DNA of 64,000 bases from Chrysomallon squamiferum (Eukaryota; Mollusca; Gastropoda; Neomphalida; Peltospiridae), in assembly GCA_012295275.1 (NCBI GenBank), contig CM022671.1:18494956-18558955 (forward strand), written 5' to 3'. The position numbers and the translations under genes are program-made. The notes beneath the pieces were generated by a model. That model was given only the letters and a program-made list of their open reading frames with translations. It had not been told where the DNA came from and did not search any database. Positions 1 through 13,900 of the stretch are shown piece after piece. The first letter of the stretch is position 1. Each line of letters opens with the position of its first letter.

Positions 1-549
1 TTATATTCTGTAAGCCATTAATTTCAACATGTACATTATCAGCCTACCTAATATTCTATATATTTAATATTAATTAAAATATTGATGCAGTTCATTATAA
101 CACACAAAAAACATCTATAATCCATTAAGTAAAATGTTAAAATAAAATATAATTAATATAATTCATATTCAAAGTTTTATAAAAGTTATATGATATATAA
201 TCTTTTTAATATAGTATATATCTAATAACTGTATGTTGCCTCAAATACACAATAACAGAAGTTTATCACATATAATGCATGTTTTTTTGTTTTTTAAAGC
301 ATACAAAATATTTTAAACACAATTTAAAAAATATTTAGAACTTATTTTTGAAATACAGATTTTATTCAATTATGTAATATCTTTTAAAAATACTTTTAAA
401 AATAATGAAAATTTAAATAATTAGGAAGGCATTCAAAATGTTATTTTAAAATATTCTGAGTTTTACTAAATTTATTTTAGAAAATGAATTTTATGATGAT
501 ATTGGTTATAATAATTTTAACATTATTTTATGCATAGTGTTACAGTTTT

Positions 550-585
<36 letters not shown>

Positions 586-1271
586 GAAAAAAATGTAGAA
601 AACAGACATGATTAGTTAGTGTTAAAACAATAGTTTTTTTTATTTAAGTTTTGCTTGATGCTAGCTTGTAGATCTGCTTCATTCATAGTAGTTACTGAAT
701 TTCAACTTGATAATATATTTTTTAAAAACCAAGTTTTTTTTTTTATATATTTGTACAAACACTTAAATTTAGTTTTAAATTCAAAACTTTTTTTATCAGC
801 AGTTTCTTTATTTAAGGGAAAATTTAAATAATTGTGTATTTGTATTACATCCATATGTATAAAACAAAAACAAATTGAGTTTTTTAATGAAAAAAATAAA
901 TTTGGATTTAAAAAGTTGAGAGTAATATAAAATATTATCATTTAGATTTCTTATGGATGTTTTTTTACATATAATTTTATTTTTATCTATGAAATAATAT
1001 ATGCAATAGTAATACCAGCAATAATTTGAATAGTAATACTAATTAGTATGATTATACAGATTATTACCATTATTATTTTATGTATCATAACAACCATTTT
1101 TTTTTTAATTTAATTAAAAATTAATAAAAAAAAAGAAAAAGAAGAAGAAGAAAAAGGTCACTGATAACAATAACATTAATATTTTTTTTTTTTTTTTAAT
1201 TACATTTTTTGTTATGTATTTTGCAAAACAGGAAACTGATGCACGGCCATCTTGTTTTTCTTTTTCAACAG
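1..1271 (+). other. musashi intron (upstream part)
   Basis: Very AT-rich intron sequence leading to the first visible musashi exon. It contains an (AAT)n run at about 551-584 and T runs before the acceptor. Nothing coding was recognised. Confidence 0.75.
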
Positions 1272-1361
1272 GCTATCTGCCGGCCGGATTCCCGAGCTTT
1301 GCCACTGCATATGGCCGAGGATTTCCAACAGCCTTCAGTCCAGCAGGGTACTATTATCCAG
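1272..1361 (+). CDS. msi: musashi exon with YGRGF block (first in window)
   Basis: It starts after the acceptor tttttcaacag and ends at the donor CCAG|gtatgg. It is 90 nt in phase 1-1. It encodes (G)YLPAGFPSFATAYGRGF... ending YYYPG, which aligns with the vertebrate Musashi segment NFVATYGRGY...YGYQFPG. It lies just after the RRM exons, which are upstream of the window. Base composition is clearly GC-richer than the flanks. Confidence 0.88.
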
Positions 1362-2267
1362 GTATGGAGTTGTTACAATTGGCTTCATGGTATCCTGAAT
1401 CTCCACTAGGATTCTAAAGGATTCTAGAAGTTTATATTGAAGGGCCCACGATTTAACCTGGCGAGCTTGGCCAGTCACTGGGTCCTTCAGCAAATTCATG
1501 TTATTATTCTTGACTGGTTTATATGCAAAGTGTTCTAAATATGACATATCAGGAGATATTGTTGCACAAGTTCGCTAAGAAAAAAAAAAAGTAAAAAAAA
1601 AAATAATAAACAGCGAGCTTTGCCGCACAATTTTCACTCTTTTATGTAAAAAAAAAAAAATGAAAAAAATGAAAAACAAAAAAGAGAGAAGATGCGTTCG
1701 TTTTTCCCTCCAGGTGGGATGACAGTGGAATTGTTTATTAAACACTGTTGCCAGGTTACCAGTGTTGCATTTTGGACTAGAGCATCACACGCGACAGAGA
1801 TGTGATTTTAAATTTTGTTTTTTTCTTACCTTTTAAAAAAAAATGATAACAGATAATAAAAAATAAATTTAATTTTAAAATAATATTTTAAAAATTAATG
1901 CATTTTTGAAAAAAATAAAATCTGCATTTATAAAAAAAAGAATAGAAATCAGCTCTGACCCATAAAAAATTTATCCAACAATTTTTAATACTCAGTTTGT
2001 TAAACAAATGGATAATAATTATTATTATTTATTTATTTGTTTATTTATTAACTGTCATCAAATATTCTCAATAGAAACTATGATGTTAATATTGATATGT
2101 TATCCATTAAATCCTGTTTGTGTACAAATTTTGTATAATATCCCTGTATATTTCCCTAACTTATTGTAAAAACTGAAAATAACAATCAGCCAATTTATTT
2201 TAGGCTCAGGTTGATAAAGCCTATTTTATTTTGTTGTTACGGTATTATCATTATTATTATTATTATG

Positions 2268-2303
<36 letters not shown>

Positions 2304-4026
2304 TCAAATGAGCATCTTTGTTTGTGTGTGATGCCAGCAGGTTGCATATCGTCGTCAACAACAACAACAGAAAGAGGTATAGCTAATTCACTCCAGCTAT
2401 CGAAGGCAAACTGTGCCAAAATTTATCTGCATTTTTCTTCCTTTTTTCTCCCCCCTTTTCAGGTTTTTATTTCACATTTTTATTTTGTTGTAGCATTTTA
2501 ATGCTAGCCACATGTGGCCAAAATGTTTTTTACAAGTGGTTGTGTTTTAGAATTTGTCTAGTGTTATCTTCTTTTTATTCTTTTTTTTTTTTTTAAATTT
2601 AAAATTTTAATTTCACATCAGAGGAGTGCTGATTTTTTAACCATAAATTTTTTATTTTTTATTTCAAAACCCAATATTGTGGCATTACTGAAATTTTTTT
2701 TAAATGTTTTTAACAAATTTTATTACAAACTATATTAATCTACTTTTTACTGCCAAGAAATAAACTTTGTGAACAACAAAGATGACTGAAGACTGACTAT
2801 CTTGATACTATCTTTGTATGTGGAAAATCATTTTAACGATATTTTAAAAAGCTGTCACAATTTGTTTTTATTCTGTACAGGTCAGATAACCACAAAATTT
2901 TGGTGCTTTTACTCATTCGTTCATTATTCATTTTAGAAATAATTCTTCTTCCTTTTTTTTCCCCCCTCCCCCCCTGTTTTTTTTTTAATTACTTTTGTTA
3001 TTATTGTTATCATTAATTTATCTGTTTTTTGCTGCGATAATTTTTTATATGTTGTGATTGCCATTAATATGCCAGTGCGAAGGATTTATGTTGTAAATAA
3101 TGTTGTGTAAAATGTTTTGTATTTTTTGCCACTTGAATTTTCCCCAGCAGCTTAACTGCTGTCCAAGATGATGTTAATTACAGTTTATTTATTAATATAC
3201 TAGGTAGACAAATCTCATACAACAGTAACTAGACAAGAAAAATAAGAAAAAAGAAAGGTTATTTATTAATACTCTAGCTGCAGAAATATACTTTCCATAA
3301 CAAAAATAAAATAAAATATAATAATAATACTAAGGACCTTTTGGAAACTAGCATTTTTCATTAGCCAATCGGATGTTAGATAACAATGACGTTGTATAAG
3401 AAAAAATGGTTTAATGAGATTTAGTGAAGCAAGTGCAGATAATCAGTTTGTTTGTGAGAGCAGTGAATATATATTTTTTTTTTTATAATTTTTTTTATTG
3501 ATTTTTTTTTTTTTCCAATTATATAAAAGAAAAAATAAACTGGGCATTCCTGCTGTGTTTTTTCAAATACAATTTTAATTATTATTTTTATTATTTATTT
3601 ATTTATTTATTTTGTTTTATTATATTATTATTATTATTATTATTATTATTAAAAAAAAAAAATTTTATTAAAATTATTGTATTAATTGATTTATCTCTTT
3701 AAAACAAACTTGTTTTTCGTTGTAAATGAATTTCTAAATGATTTCAGTATTTACAAATTGTTGAATTTTGAATGTAATGATGGCAATATCATTTTGGCAG
3801 CAAAAAAATATTTTTAAAAAAATCAAAATTTGTTATCAAATCAAATTTATGTATATAAATAATAAATTATATTAAAATAATCAAATTTAAAATAAAAAAT
3901 TTATTTACAGTTATGTTTTTAAATTTATGTTGAACATTTTTTAAATTTTAAAATGTTTTGTTAACATATTCAAATTTTAAGCCAAAATTAAGCAATTGTA
4001 AACAAAAAATGGTTTTTTACTAAATA

Positions 4027-4059
<33 letters not shown>

Positions 4060-4682
4060 TACATATATATATATATATTTTTTAAAAACTTTTTTGGGTG
4101 TTTTGATTATTATTGAAATATGCAGTAATTTTAAATTGTGTTTTTGTTATCTAACTACAACCACGCAGGCGTGGTGATCACATCATCAACGTCAGAGAAT
4201 CATGAACATTTTATTTATTAAACTTCAATGGACAGCTTGGATCTTTCAAAAAAGAAATATTTAAGAAAAAAAACAAGAAATGCGTTTTTAAAAAACTATA
4301 TTTAAAAAAAAAAAACAAAACGAAAATGAAGATGAAGCAATAATACCCTGATCTAAATAAAAAAAAATCAGGGTCAAAGTTCAATAGTGTGATAATACAT
4401 TTATATATATATATACTTATATATACATATACAAATATATATATACTTGTCATGATATTGTGTTATTGTATAAAGACAGCCATCTTTGTCCAAATGCTCT
4501 GTCCACTGGCTTTCATTTTTTTGTATGCAAAGTTGATTACTTAATTGTCTTTAGGATAATGATAATTAGTTATTTACAATAGGTAGGTAGTTACTATGTG
4601 TTGTAGTGGGCATTGTTGTTGATTTAAAGTTACAATGTTCATGTTACAGGTAGAATGTTAAGCAAATAGAGAGGACAATTTG

Positions 4683-4719
<37 letters not shown>

Positions 4720-7700
4720 ATAGTAAAATTTAAAAATGAAAACAAGCAATGTTCACTGTTCATTATATTACAGTGTTCGCTGTTCATTGTACACATAATT
4801 AGTAGTTGAGTGTAAATGTTATCAAGGGTACTGTAGTACAGTGATCATTGTACAACTTGGTGTACATTGTACAATTTGATGTACACTGTACAACTGGAGG
4901 TACATTGTATAACAGTGTGTACATTGCTTGGAAGTGTAGAAAAGGTATTTTTACATCAAGTAAGTCATACTTTTGAAAACTTTATTTCATACTTTTGAAA
5001 ACTTTATTTCATACTTTTTAAAACTTTATTTCACGTAACAATATTTTCTTTTTTCCTCTGTTATGCACCAGACCCACCAATTTTGCACTTAATTACTGCA
5101 ATAATTTACTGATTTTAAATTTCATAAACATACAGGGAATTTCCATGTTAAAAATGTACTTTTTAAAATAATATTTTTGCTTTTTTTTAAGAGATAAAGG
5201 TTCAGAAATAAAAATCATAATTGAAAAAAAAAAAAAAAAAAAAATGAGATTAAAATCAAAAGGGTTTAATAATTGCCAAAATTAATTGAATTTTGATTTA
5301 AAAAAAAAAAAAAAAAAAAAAAGACCATGACTTTACCTTTAGTATATTAAAACTTTTAACCAAAGATATATCTATTTTATTATTATTACTATTATTATTT
5401 ATTTTTTTTATTTTATTTTTTTTTATCACTGAAGCAGGCAAATAATGTTTCCAAAATTGGCCAACCATTTTGTTTCTTTTCAAGGAAAGTACAGGAAGCG
5501 TTTTAATAAGAGCCTAATGACTTACTTGTTATAGTTTCTACATCTTCACTTTGTTAGAACTTAGGCTTTAGAGTACCCTGTTGTTACCTCGAGGCTGCAG
5601 CCACATCAAATCAGGGGTTCTTACAGGAATATTGCCAGCTCTCGAAGGATCAATATTACATGTTTTTACTGTAAATTATTCTCATTGAAACTTGTCGACA
5701 TTTTAATGATGTGTGAATGTAATTGGTTCTGTGACAGATTTAATTGTCTACCTGTAAATACCTGTGCTGCCATTGTCGGCCACAAATCTTTGTTATTTGG
5801 CAAGAACTTGGCTAATTCTGAATCCTGGACATTTTGGTTAGCTGGACTGATAATTACTCTTTTATTTATTTATTTATTTATTTATTTATTTTTTTATATA
5901 CTTTTTATTTTTTATTGTGTATGTATATATATATATTATTTTATTTTATTTTGTTTTATTTTATTCAATTTTATTTTATCTTTTTAATTTATTTAGTTTT
6001 ATTGTTTTACTGTTTTATTTTAATTTTGTTTTACAAACAGTCACCATTTTGGTTAATTATTTTCAAAGTAATGTCCATTTTCATCAATTTGATGATTAGA
6101 CCTTTTTAAATGCAACAGTTAAGGGTCTTCATTTTAGTTATCTCTATTACAGTAAACATCAAGATTTTAGAGTTAGATTCATTTAGTTTTTAATTCTTAA
6201 AGTGCAGTTGTAACTAACTTTGCTTTTAATCAGTTTTAATTATAGATTCTATGACATTGATTTCCTTTACCTGATTTATAAAATGACAAAAATAAATTGT
6301 AAATTTCACACAATTACCTCATTCTCTCACAAATTACTGTTTAAAAGCCTTATTTTTGGTTTACTATTAAATCTAATTCAAATATATTATGAATATAATA
6401 TTTTAAACTTTTTATTCATTTTTTTTTTTAGAACTGTTTTACCTAAAAATGTTTGTATCTTGTTATTGTTGTTGTTCTTATCATTATTATTATTAATATT
6501 ACTTTATTTTTTAATTTTTAATTTATTTTTGTATTTGTGATGAACTTTCTGTGAAAGACTCCAAAGAAGGTTGGAACTGGATTTTATGAATTTTTACAGC
6601 AGAGATGCCAGATATCCAATTTTCACTAAATGCCGAGTTCTTGGGAAAGTCTTGTTGTGTTTGTTTTGAAGAATTGTTTCTCTAATTATTATTATTTTTT
6701 TTTTTTAATCATTTGAAAACATGAATGCTGTTTGCAATTGTTTGTAAAAGCTACAGCCAAATTTCTTGGTGCCAACATGATATTCAAGTGCTGGATTTTT
6801 TTTTTTTTTTTTTTTGTGTGTGTTATAGAGAAAAGACAGTTTGATGGTGTATACATTCAGTGCATATGTTTCAGGTGTTCTTTTTTTTTTTTTTTTTTTT
6901 CTTGATGTGTCTATCCAACAAGATTACACAGGTAACAATTTCAACAGGTATAAAAATTAACTTTGCGAAACAATTTTTAAATGGTTTAATATTTTGTGCA
7001 AAACAATCCTAAAGATTTTTTTTAACATTTTGTGAAACAAGTTTCAACATGATGCAGAAAGACTTTTTAGACATTTTCTTCACAGGGTTTGTACAGAGGC
7101 CAAAAAAAAAAAAGAAGTGACTTTTCAATTAATATAAAATATATTTAGATTATTTCAATATGCCAAAACATTTTTTTTTTAAATAATTTTAACATTGTGA
7201 TACTCATATTTCACAATTTCAATGAAAAATATGATTTGTTTCAAAACGTAAAGTTAAAAAAATAATAATATTTTGATATTCATTTTTTAACCCCATCTTC
7301 TTTTTTTTTTTTTTTTTTGTCACTTTAATACAAAAGATATTTCCAGAAATAATACACATTTTATCACTATGCATTAACACAGCATTTAAATGAGATATGC
7401 ACACAGCTATATAATCATACGAAAGTTGAAATTGTTTTCATTTGTGGAACTTGCTGGTGACCCCTATGACCTCAGACATTTTTTTTTTTTTTTTTTTTTT
7501 TGTCCATTAATTCGTTCTCCTGACAGGAGTATAATAATGGACTGAATTACATTTTGAATAAAGATTTTCATTGGCTACAATTGTTAGTGTTGTCATTTTT
7601 TGATAATCTCTGATAAATGAATTACTGTTATTATAATGTAATGTTATTTTTTGACTGATCAAATGATTTTTTTGCTTGTTTGTCATGGTTTTCTTGCTTG

Positions 7701-7778
7701 ATGTTCATTATTATGTTGTATGGTTGCATGGTTTGCTGTTTAAGCTGTATTATAAATTTATATGTCAATTTTTCTATG

Positions 7779-7816
<38 letters not shown>

Positions 7817-10614
7817 TAGGTAGCTGTATTTACCCAAAATATTTATCATGTTTTATAATTAGAACAGCCACATTCATTGAAATAACAGTGTTATTGCTAG
7901 TAACAATCCAGTTGTTAGAATAATTTTTTTTTTATCATTAATTTTATTCAAGTTTGTTGTTACCTTTCCAATATGTTAACGATATCAAAAATCTAACAAG
8001 CATGAGTTTGGACTGAATAATATTGTGTTTGGATTGTCTTTTTTGCCAAGATTACAATAGTACTTTTTTTTTTTTTTTTTTGGCCCCTCTCTCCTTTTTT
8101 CTGTTTTTTTTTTTTTCCTACTCAAAAATATATCTTTGTATATATACTAACTTAGTTGGGTTTGGCCATTTTTAATTTTAAATATATTTGTTTTAAATTA
8201 AACTATTTAGCTATATCTTTTTTTAATTACTCTATAATTGCTTTTATATATTTTAATATTAGATTTTAAAAAAAATTTAATATTCAGTACTGAAAAATAA
8301 TGAAGCATTTTTTTTTATTAGCAATAGTAATATTTCTTGTTTAACAAAAAAAAAAAAAATTTGATTAATGTTTTTTTAAAAATTAAAATTTCTTTAAAAC
8401 CCCGTCATAAACTATTTATTTTTGATATAGGGTTGACTGTGGGTACTCCTCGAGCAATAGGGGCAAGTGGTCAGGGCGTAGTTGGTATTACAACAAATAG
8501 CACACCTGGTAAGCCACTAATCCAGATGTAGAGTTGACTTTTCACAGTAGTGGCTGTGATACATTTTGTAGATGTATTGTCAGAAATGTTTTCCCAAACA
8601 CTACTTGTCAATATCAAATATTGTCTGAGGTATACGGCTTTGAATATTTTATTTTTTTATTTTTAAAAATAAATTTAATTTTTAATTTTAAAAAAATAAA
8701 AAGATTGTGTAAATAATAATAAATTGTTAATAAAATATGATTTCACATTTAGTTTTTCCAACAAACTTAAAAAAAATAAATTGAATTACATGAATATGTT
8801 AATAGGATTTTATTTTTTAAAATTTTTTTGAGTAATGATTCTTTCTCATTCTAAAGTAAATTTTGAAATGAAAAAAAATTAAACTTATTAAAAAATAGAA
8901 ATTTTAAATTAATTTTTTTTTTTTTTAAATTTAAAAGACAAATCTTTCTGTGTGATATTTAAGAATATCCATTTTTGATGAGAATTCATTTTTTCTTTTT
9001 TTTTGATACATGAAACCAGATTAAATTTATAGGTTGTCTCAAAACATTTTAAATACCCATTTTTGCTTGTTTGTTCTGCCAATCATTTTAATATTGTTAA
9101 CAAATTTCTTTTTTTTTAAATATTTACTGATATATTGGTGATTTCTAAATATTTACTGATATATTGGTGATTTTTAAAAATGTTTCTGAATAAAAGATAA
9201 GTGCCAGTGATTTAAAAATGTTTGATATCGACAATTAAGTTGTAAAAATGCTTTTCTTGCACATATTGTGTTCCAGTTAGCAGAGTAGTTTTGTTTGTGT
9301 TTTTATACCAGGTGTTAGTCTGATTGTCTGTCAGTCTCACTGTTTGTCATGTTATAATATCAGTCAATATTCACTGTGTTAAATATTAGTTATTAATTAC
9401 AACAAAAAAAAAAGATTGTATTAATAAACATAAGCATGGTGTGAAATGCATTCCCTGTGTTAACTAGACATCTGGGATAAACATTTTGAATGAAACAAGC
9501 TCAGAAAAAGAATTTGCAATAATCCATTTATATGTTTTTATATCAAAGAAATGTTCTAAATTTCTAGCTGTCTGCTATGTAAGGACCATATAATAGTTGT
9601 TGGCTAATAACTTATTTTTTTTAAAATTTATTTTATCTGCTAAAATGTTTCTTATTTTGCACCCTGCTTATGTACAGATTTGTATATTTATTTGTTCGGG
9701 GAGGAAAAAAAAAAATGGTATGTATTTAATTGGGTTCAAACATATATACTTACCTTTTCAATAATTATTTTCTGTGATATTTTTAACTTGCCGTTTATAA
9801 AATAATGTGAAGTTTTGAGATGGTTATAACATGACACAAGAGGCTGTTTTTGAAACATCTCATTGATGGACATGACACTTTGCTCTGTTTTTATGTATTA
9901 TCTCTTGTAGAGCAACTGTATAATCTTACCTCTAAACCATGAGTGGCTGTTTGTAAAACTATTTCATCTCAAAACAAAGATATTATTCATTTCCTAATTT
10001 AGAGAGGTTATCATTCATTTCTATACATAATCAGGTTAGATTGAGAAAAAAAACAACAAAGAAATTAGTTGTCTTTGGGTTTTGTTTATCAAGAATTTTG
10101 AAGATAAATTATCAGATTAGATTAGCAAAAGGAAAAATTTTTTTTATTTATATTTGCTTTTTGTTTTTAAAGAATTTTTAATATAGATTATAATTAATTT
10201 GGGTATATAATCAGGTTAGATAAAAGTTCATGAAACCAAATAGTAATAATAACAATAATAATAATAATAAACATGTTTTGTAAAAAATGCATCCAGAGGT
10301 ATATAAATAATCTGTTTTGTTAAAATGGTTGAAATTTGTTTTGACTTTAAAAATGATAAACTAATGTAAACAAATAAACCTGGTTCCAAAACACTAACTG
10401 AAAAGTAATAATAATAATAATAATATATTGAAAAAACGTATGAGATAGTTTTATACACTAGACACATGGTTTGTTTGCAAGACTTGTTTTTTTTTTTTCT
10501 AGTTTTTCTCTGTGTCTTGGCTAATAGCAACAGCTTCTGTGTACTTATATAAATATCAATATATATATATATAAAAATATATATTACATATACTTTTAAC
10601 ATTGTACATTTGTG

Positions 10615-10647
<33 letters not shown>

Positions 10648-10886
10648 CAAAAAAAGAAAAGAAAGAAAGAGGAATTTTTCTTTAACCATAACCATGCAAC
10701 CGTCTTTTTTTTTTTTTTTTTTTTTTTACCAGTGTTTGTAACATTATGTATTTGTTGCCATGGTAACAGATTATGGCTCCCTGGATTCCCTGCATGTCGA
10801 CACAGTCACACTGTACACATTTCGTACACCACTGCCTGCTTTGTAGTTGTAGTAAAAACTCGTAGAAAATTTGCATGGTAATAATG

Positions 10887-10929
<43 letters not shown>

Positions 10930-13900
10930 CTGCTCGAATGATGATAATTAATCTTGGTTCTAAATAGAGTAGATTCGTGTTCATAGTCTATAGTTCAGTT
11001 CTCTCTTTTTTTTTTTTTTTTTCAAATTTTAATATTCGGATTTGGATTCTGATCGTCAGAAATACCCCCCCAAATTTTTGGAAATGATATATATATATAT
11101 AAAAAATAAAAAATTTCTTCCGTATCATAGCAACACAAGTAGATAGTTGTAGTGTGCCGTGTGATCGTGACATAAAGGGAGACAACCAGGGAAGCCAAAA
11201 AATGTGTACACATTATTTACTTTTGATAGAAGATACATATTTTTTTATACGTATATATATATATAAATATATATACATTCATCTTATACATAGGCCTAAA
11301 TTAAATTATTTTTTGGCCTGATTGAAAAAATGATATATCACAACACTGAGTGAGTAAAAAATTCTAAAAGACTCTTTTTGTCGTGATAGGAGGCTTCCCT
11401 GGTTATGGCTTCCTGCCAGTCCCTGGCTCCGCGGGGGACAGGACAGCATCACCTGCGATTTACGCTGATTTCAGCGGTGCCGCACAAAGTCAGGTTGCCA
11501 CGGCGGTGCAGAGGAGCGAGCACTCCCCACTTCCCATCAGCAGCTCTCCGCTGCACAGAGACCCTCTGCAGAGAAACACCGGACTTGGTGGGTACACACA
11601 GCTAAGTTAGTACATTTTATATCTACGTCGGGTAATACCGTAGTTAGCACATGGCTTGCTGGGCAGTAACGCAGTTTATCAATAGGAAAAATTTTAAATT
11701 TATATATAACATTTCTTAGGGACATAAATATTAAAATTAAAATTTATATAAAACATTTATAAAAAATATCATTTCTTAGGGATATAATAATTAAAATTAA
11801 AATTTATATATATATCATTTCTTAGGGATGTGAATGTGAAAATTAGTATTTATACACGACTTACTGGGTAGTACCATAGTTATTGAATATGTAAAATTAA
11901 AATCTTGTTTAAAACTGGGCAGTAGCACAGTTAATGGACATGAAAATTAAAATTTAATAAAAAGGCACTGGGTAATAACATGAATGTTGAAGAATAAAAT
12001 TTATATATGGCCTTTTTGACTTACTAATAAATATAAAAAATTAAAGTTCATATACGGTGTAAAAATATGAAAATTAAAATATATATGGTTTTTTGGATTT
12101 ATATGTGGTCTTTAAGTTTATATAGGGCAGATAAATTTGAAAATTAAAATTTATATAAGCCTTAATGGGTAATATCACAGTTATTGATTATGAAAATTAA
12201 CATTTTATATATTACATTTGCTAGCATCATAAATATGAAAATTAAAATTTGTATATGACATACAGGGCAATAACACAGTTACTGGATATGAAAATTAAAT
12301 TTTTTATATGAATTATTGCTAATATAATTATAAAATATGAAAATTAAAATAGATACATGACTTACTTTCATATTTAATATAAAATTGAAGTACATTTATG
12401 AGGTTATATGCTCATGAAATGTCAAAATAATTACATCTTTATGGCTTACCGCTTAATAACAGAATTATTATATAAACCAAGTGAGTATATGAATTATATT
12501 AACATGATTAATATCAGCACTAAAACTAGTGTATTACTTGACTGTATATCTGTCTATCTATCTAAACACACACAATATAAATTATATTAGAACAATGGAA
12601 GAGCCGAAATCTGTGACAATTATTACTAGTAAAAAACTTTTATTGCAAAATAAGCAGCTTTCTGGGTAATAACCGAATTGTGTATAAGAATCAAAATTAA
12701 TATAAAACTAAGCTCTGAGTAATAAATGTTTTGGAAAAGAATCGGAATCAGTGTATATGTTAACTACATGAGTGGGTGGGTGATAACAGATTTATTTATT
12801 TCTTATTTTATTTTATTTTTTAAATCTCAGAATACAAGATTTACAAGTTTAAAAAAGAAAAATTAATTTAAAAATCAACATAAATATATCTGACCTATAT
12901 GAATATATATATATATATAATTTATTACATGGCTTATGGGGTCCTAAGAGAATTTATTTATATGATAATTAAATGATAACGCATATGAATAAAAACTAAA
13001 CAATTCATTGCATTATATAATTACTTCATATTTATTCTGGGATAAAAACAGAATTATTTTATGTGATAATTAAAATTAGTGGCTTGATTTCCGAATAATT
13101 ATAAGAAATAAAAGAAACAAATTATTCCATTATGTAATTATTTCCTTTTTAATTTGCTATTATAATATAATTATTTTTATGTTATAACTGAAGTTATGAC
13201 TTGTGCAAGTTATGGATAATAATAATAAAATTATTATCATAATTAAACTATAGGGGTTACAGAGTAAGATCATTGGAAAGAATTTCAAAAACATGTAAGA
13301 CACAAGTTTGTTTTATTAACTGTTACACACTTCAGAAAACAAAATGGTGGTGACACAGTGCAAATTGGGATAGCTAATGCAAATCCATGATTTATTAGAA
13401 ATTTACTCTAAAGATCACTAATTTTAAAGTAAAATCATGTCATAAAATATTATGAGTTAAAATTAAAAGTATTAAAAAGAATGTAGAGAAATATTATCTT
13501 GTAATTTAATAATAATATAAAAAAAAAAAAAAAACCCAGAAAATAAGTTGATCCTAAAAGTTGATACTGTTTAGTTTTTAATACTAATACTAATACTAAT
13601 AAAATTAACAAAATAATAATAATAATAATAATAAACAAATATAAAAATATTCTAAATAAAGATATGAAGTTGATTATTGTGAAAAAAATAAATGCTATAT
13701 ATATTTCTTAATATTTGGAACCATATTGTAACATTGACATTTTCTAACATTACTAATAAACACATAAATAAAAAAAAAAACATTTTTTTATATCTTTTAT
13801 TTTTTAAAACCGTAATTATTTATTAATATTTGCACTCTTTTTTATTAAAAATTAAAACTCTCTCACTCTTTTCTAGTTCTAAAACTCATCAGACATGCAC

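Larger units (their letters stand above)
1362..8430 (+). other. musashi intron of 7.1 kb
   Basis: AT-rich intron with many T runs and microsatellites: ATT at 2244-2303 and 3626-3650, TA/CA at 4027-4078, 35 A at 4683-4717 and 36 T at about 7780-7815. It holds short tandem repeats near 4780-5030. GC-richer islands with acceptor-like starts at 1714, 2341 and 5601 are treated as possible alternative exons in the findings. Confidence 0.75.

Noticed and set aside
4683-4717. A35 run as the tail of a retroposed element
   Set aside because: No upstream body, target-site duplication or tRNA-type promoter boxes could be seen.
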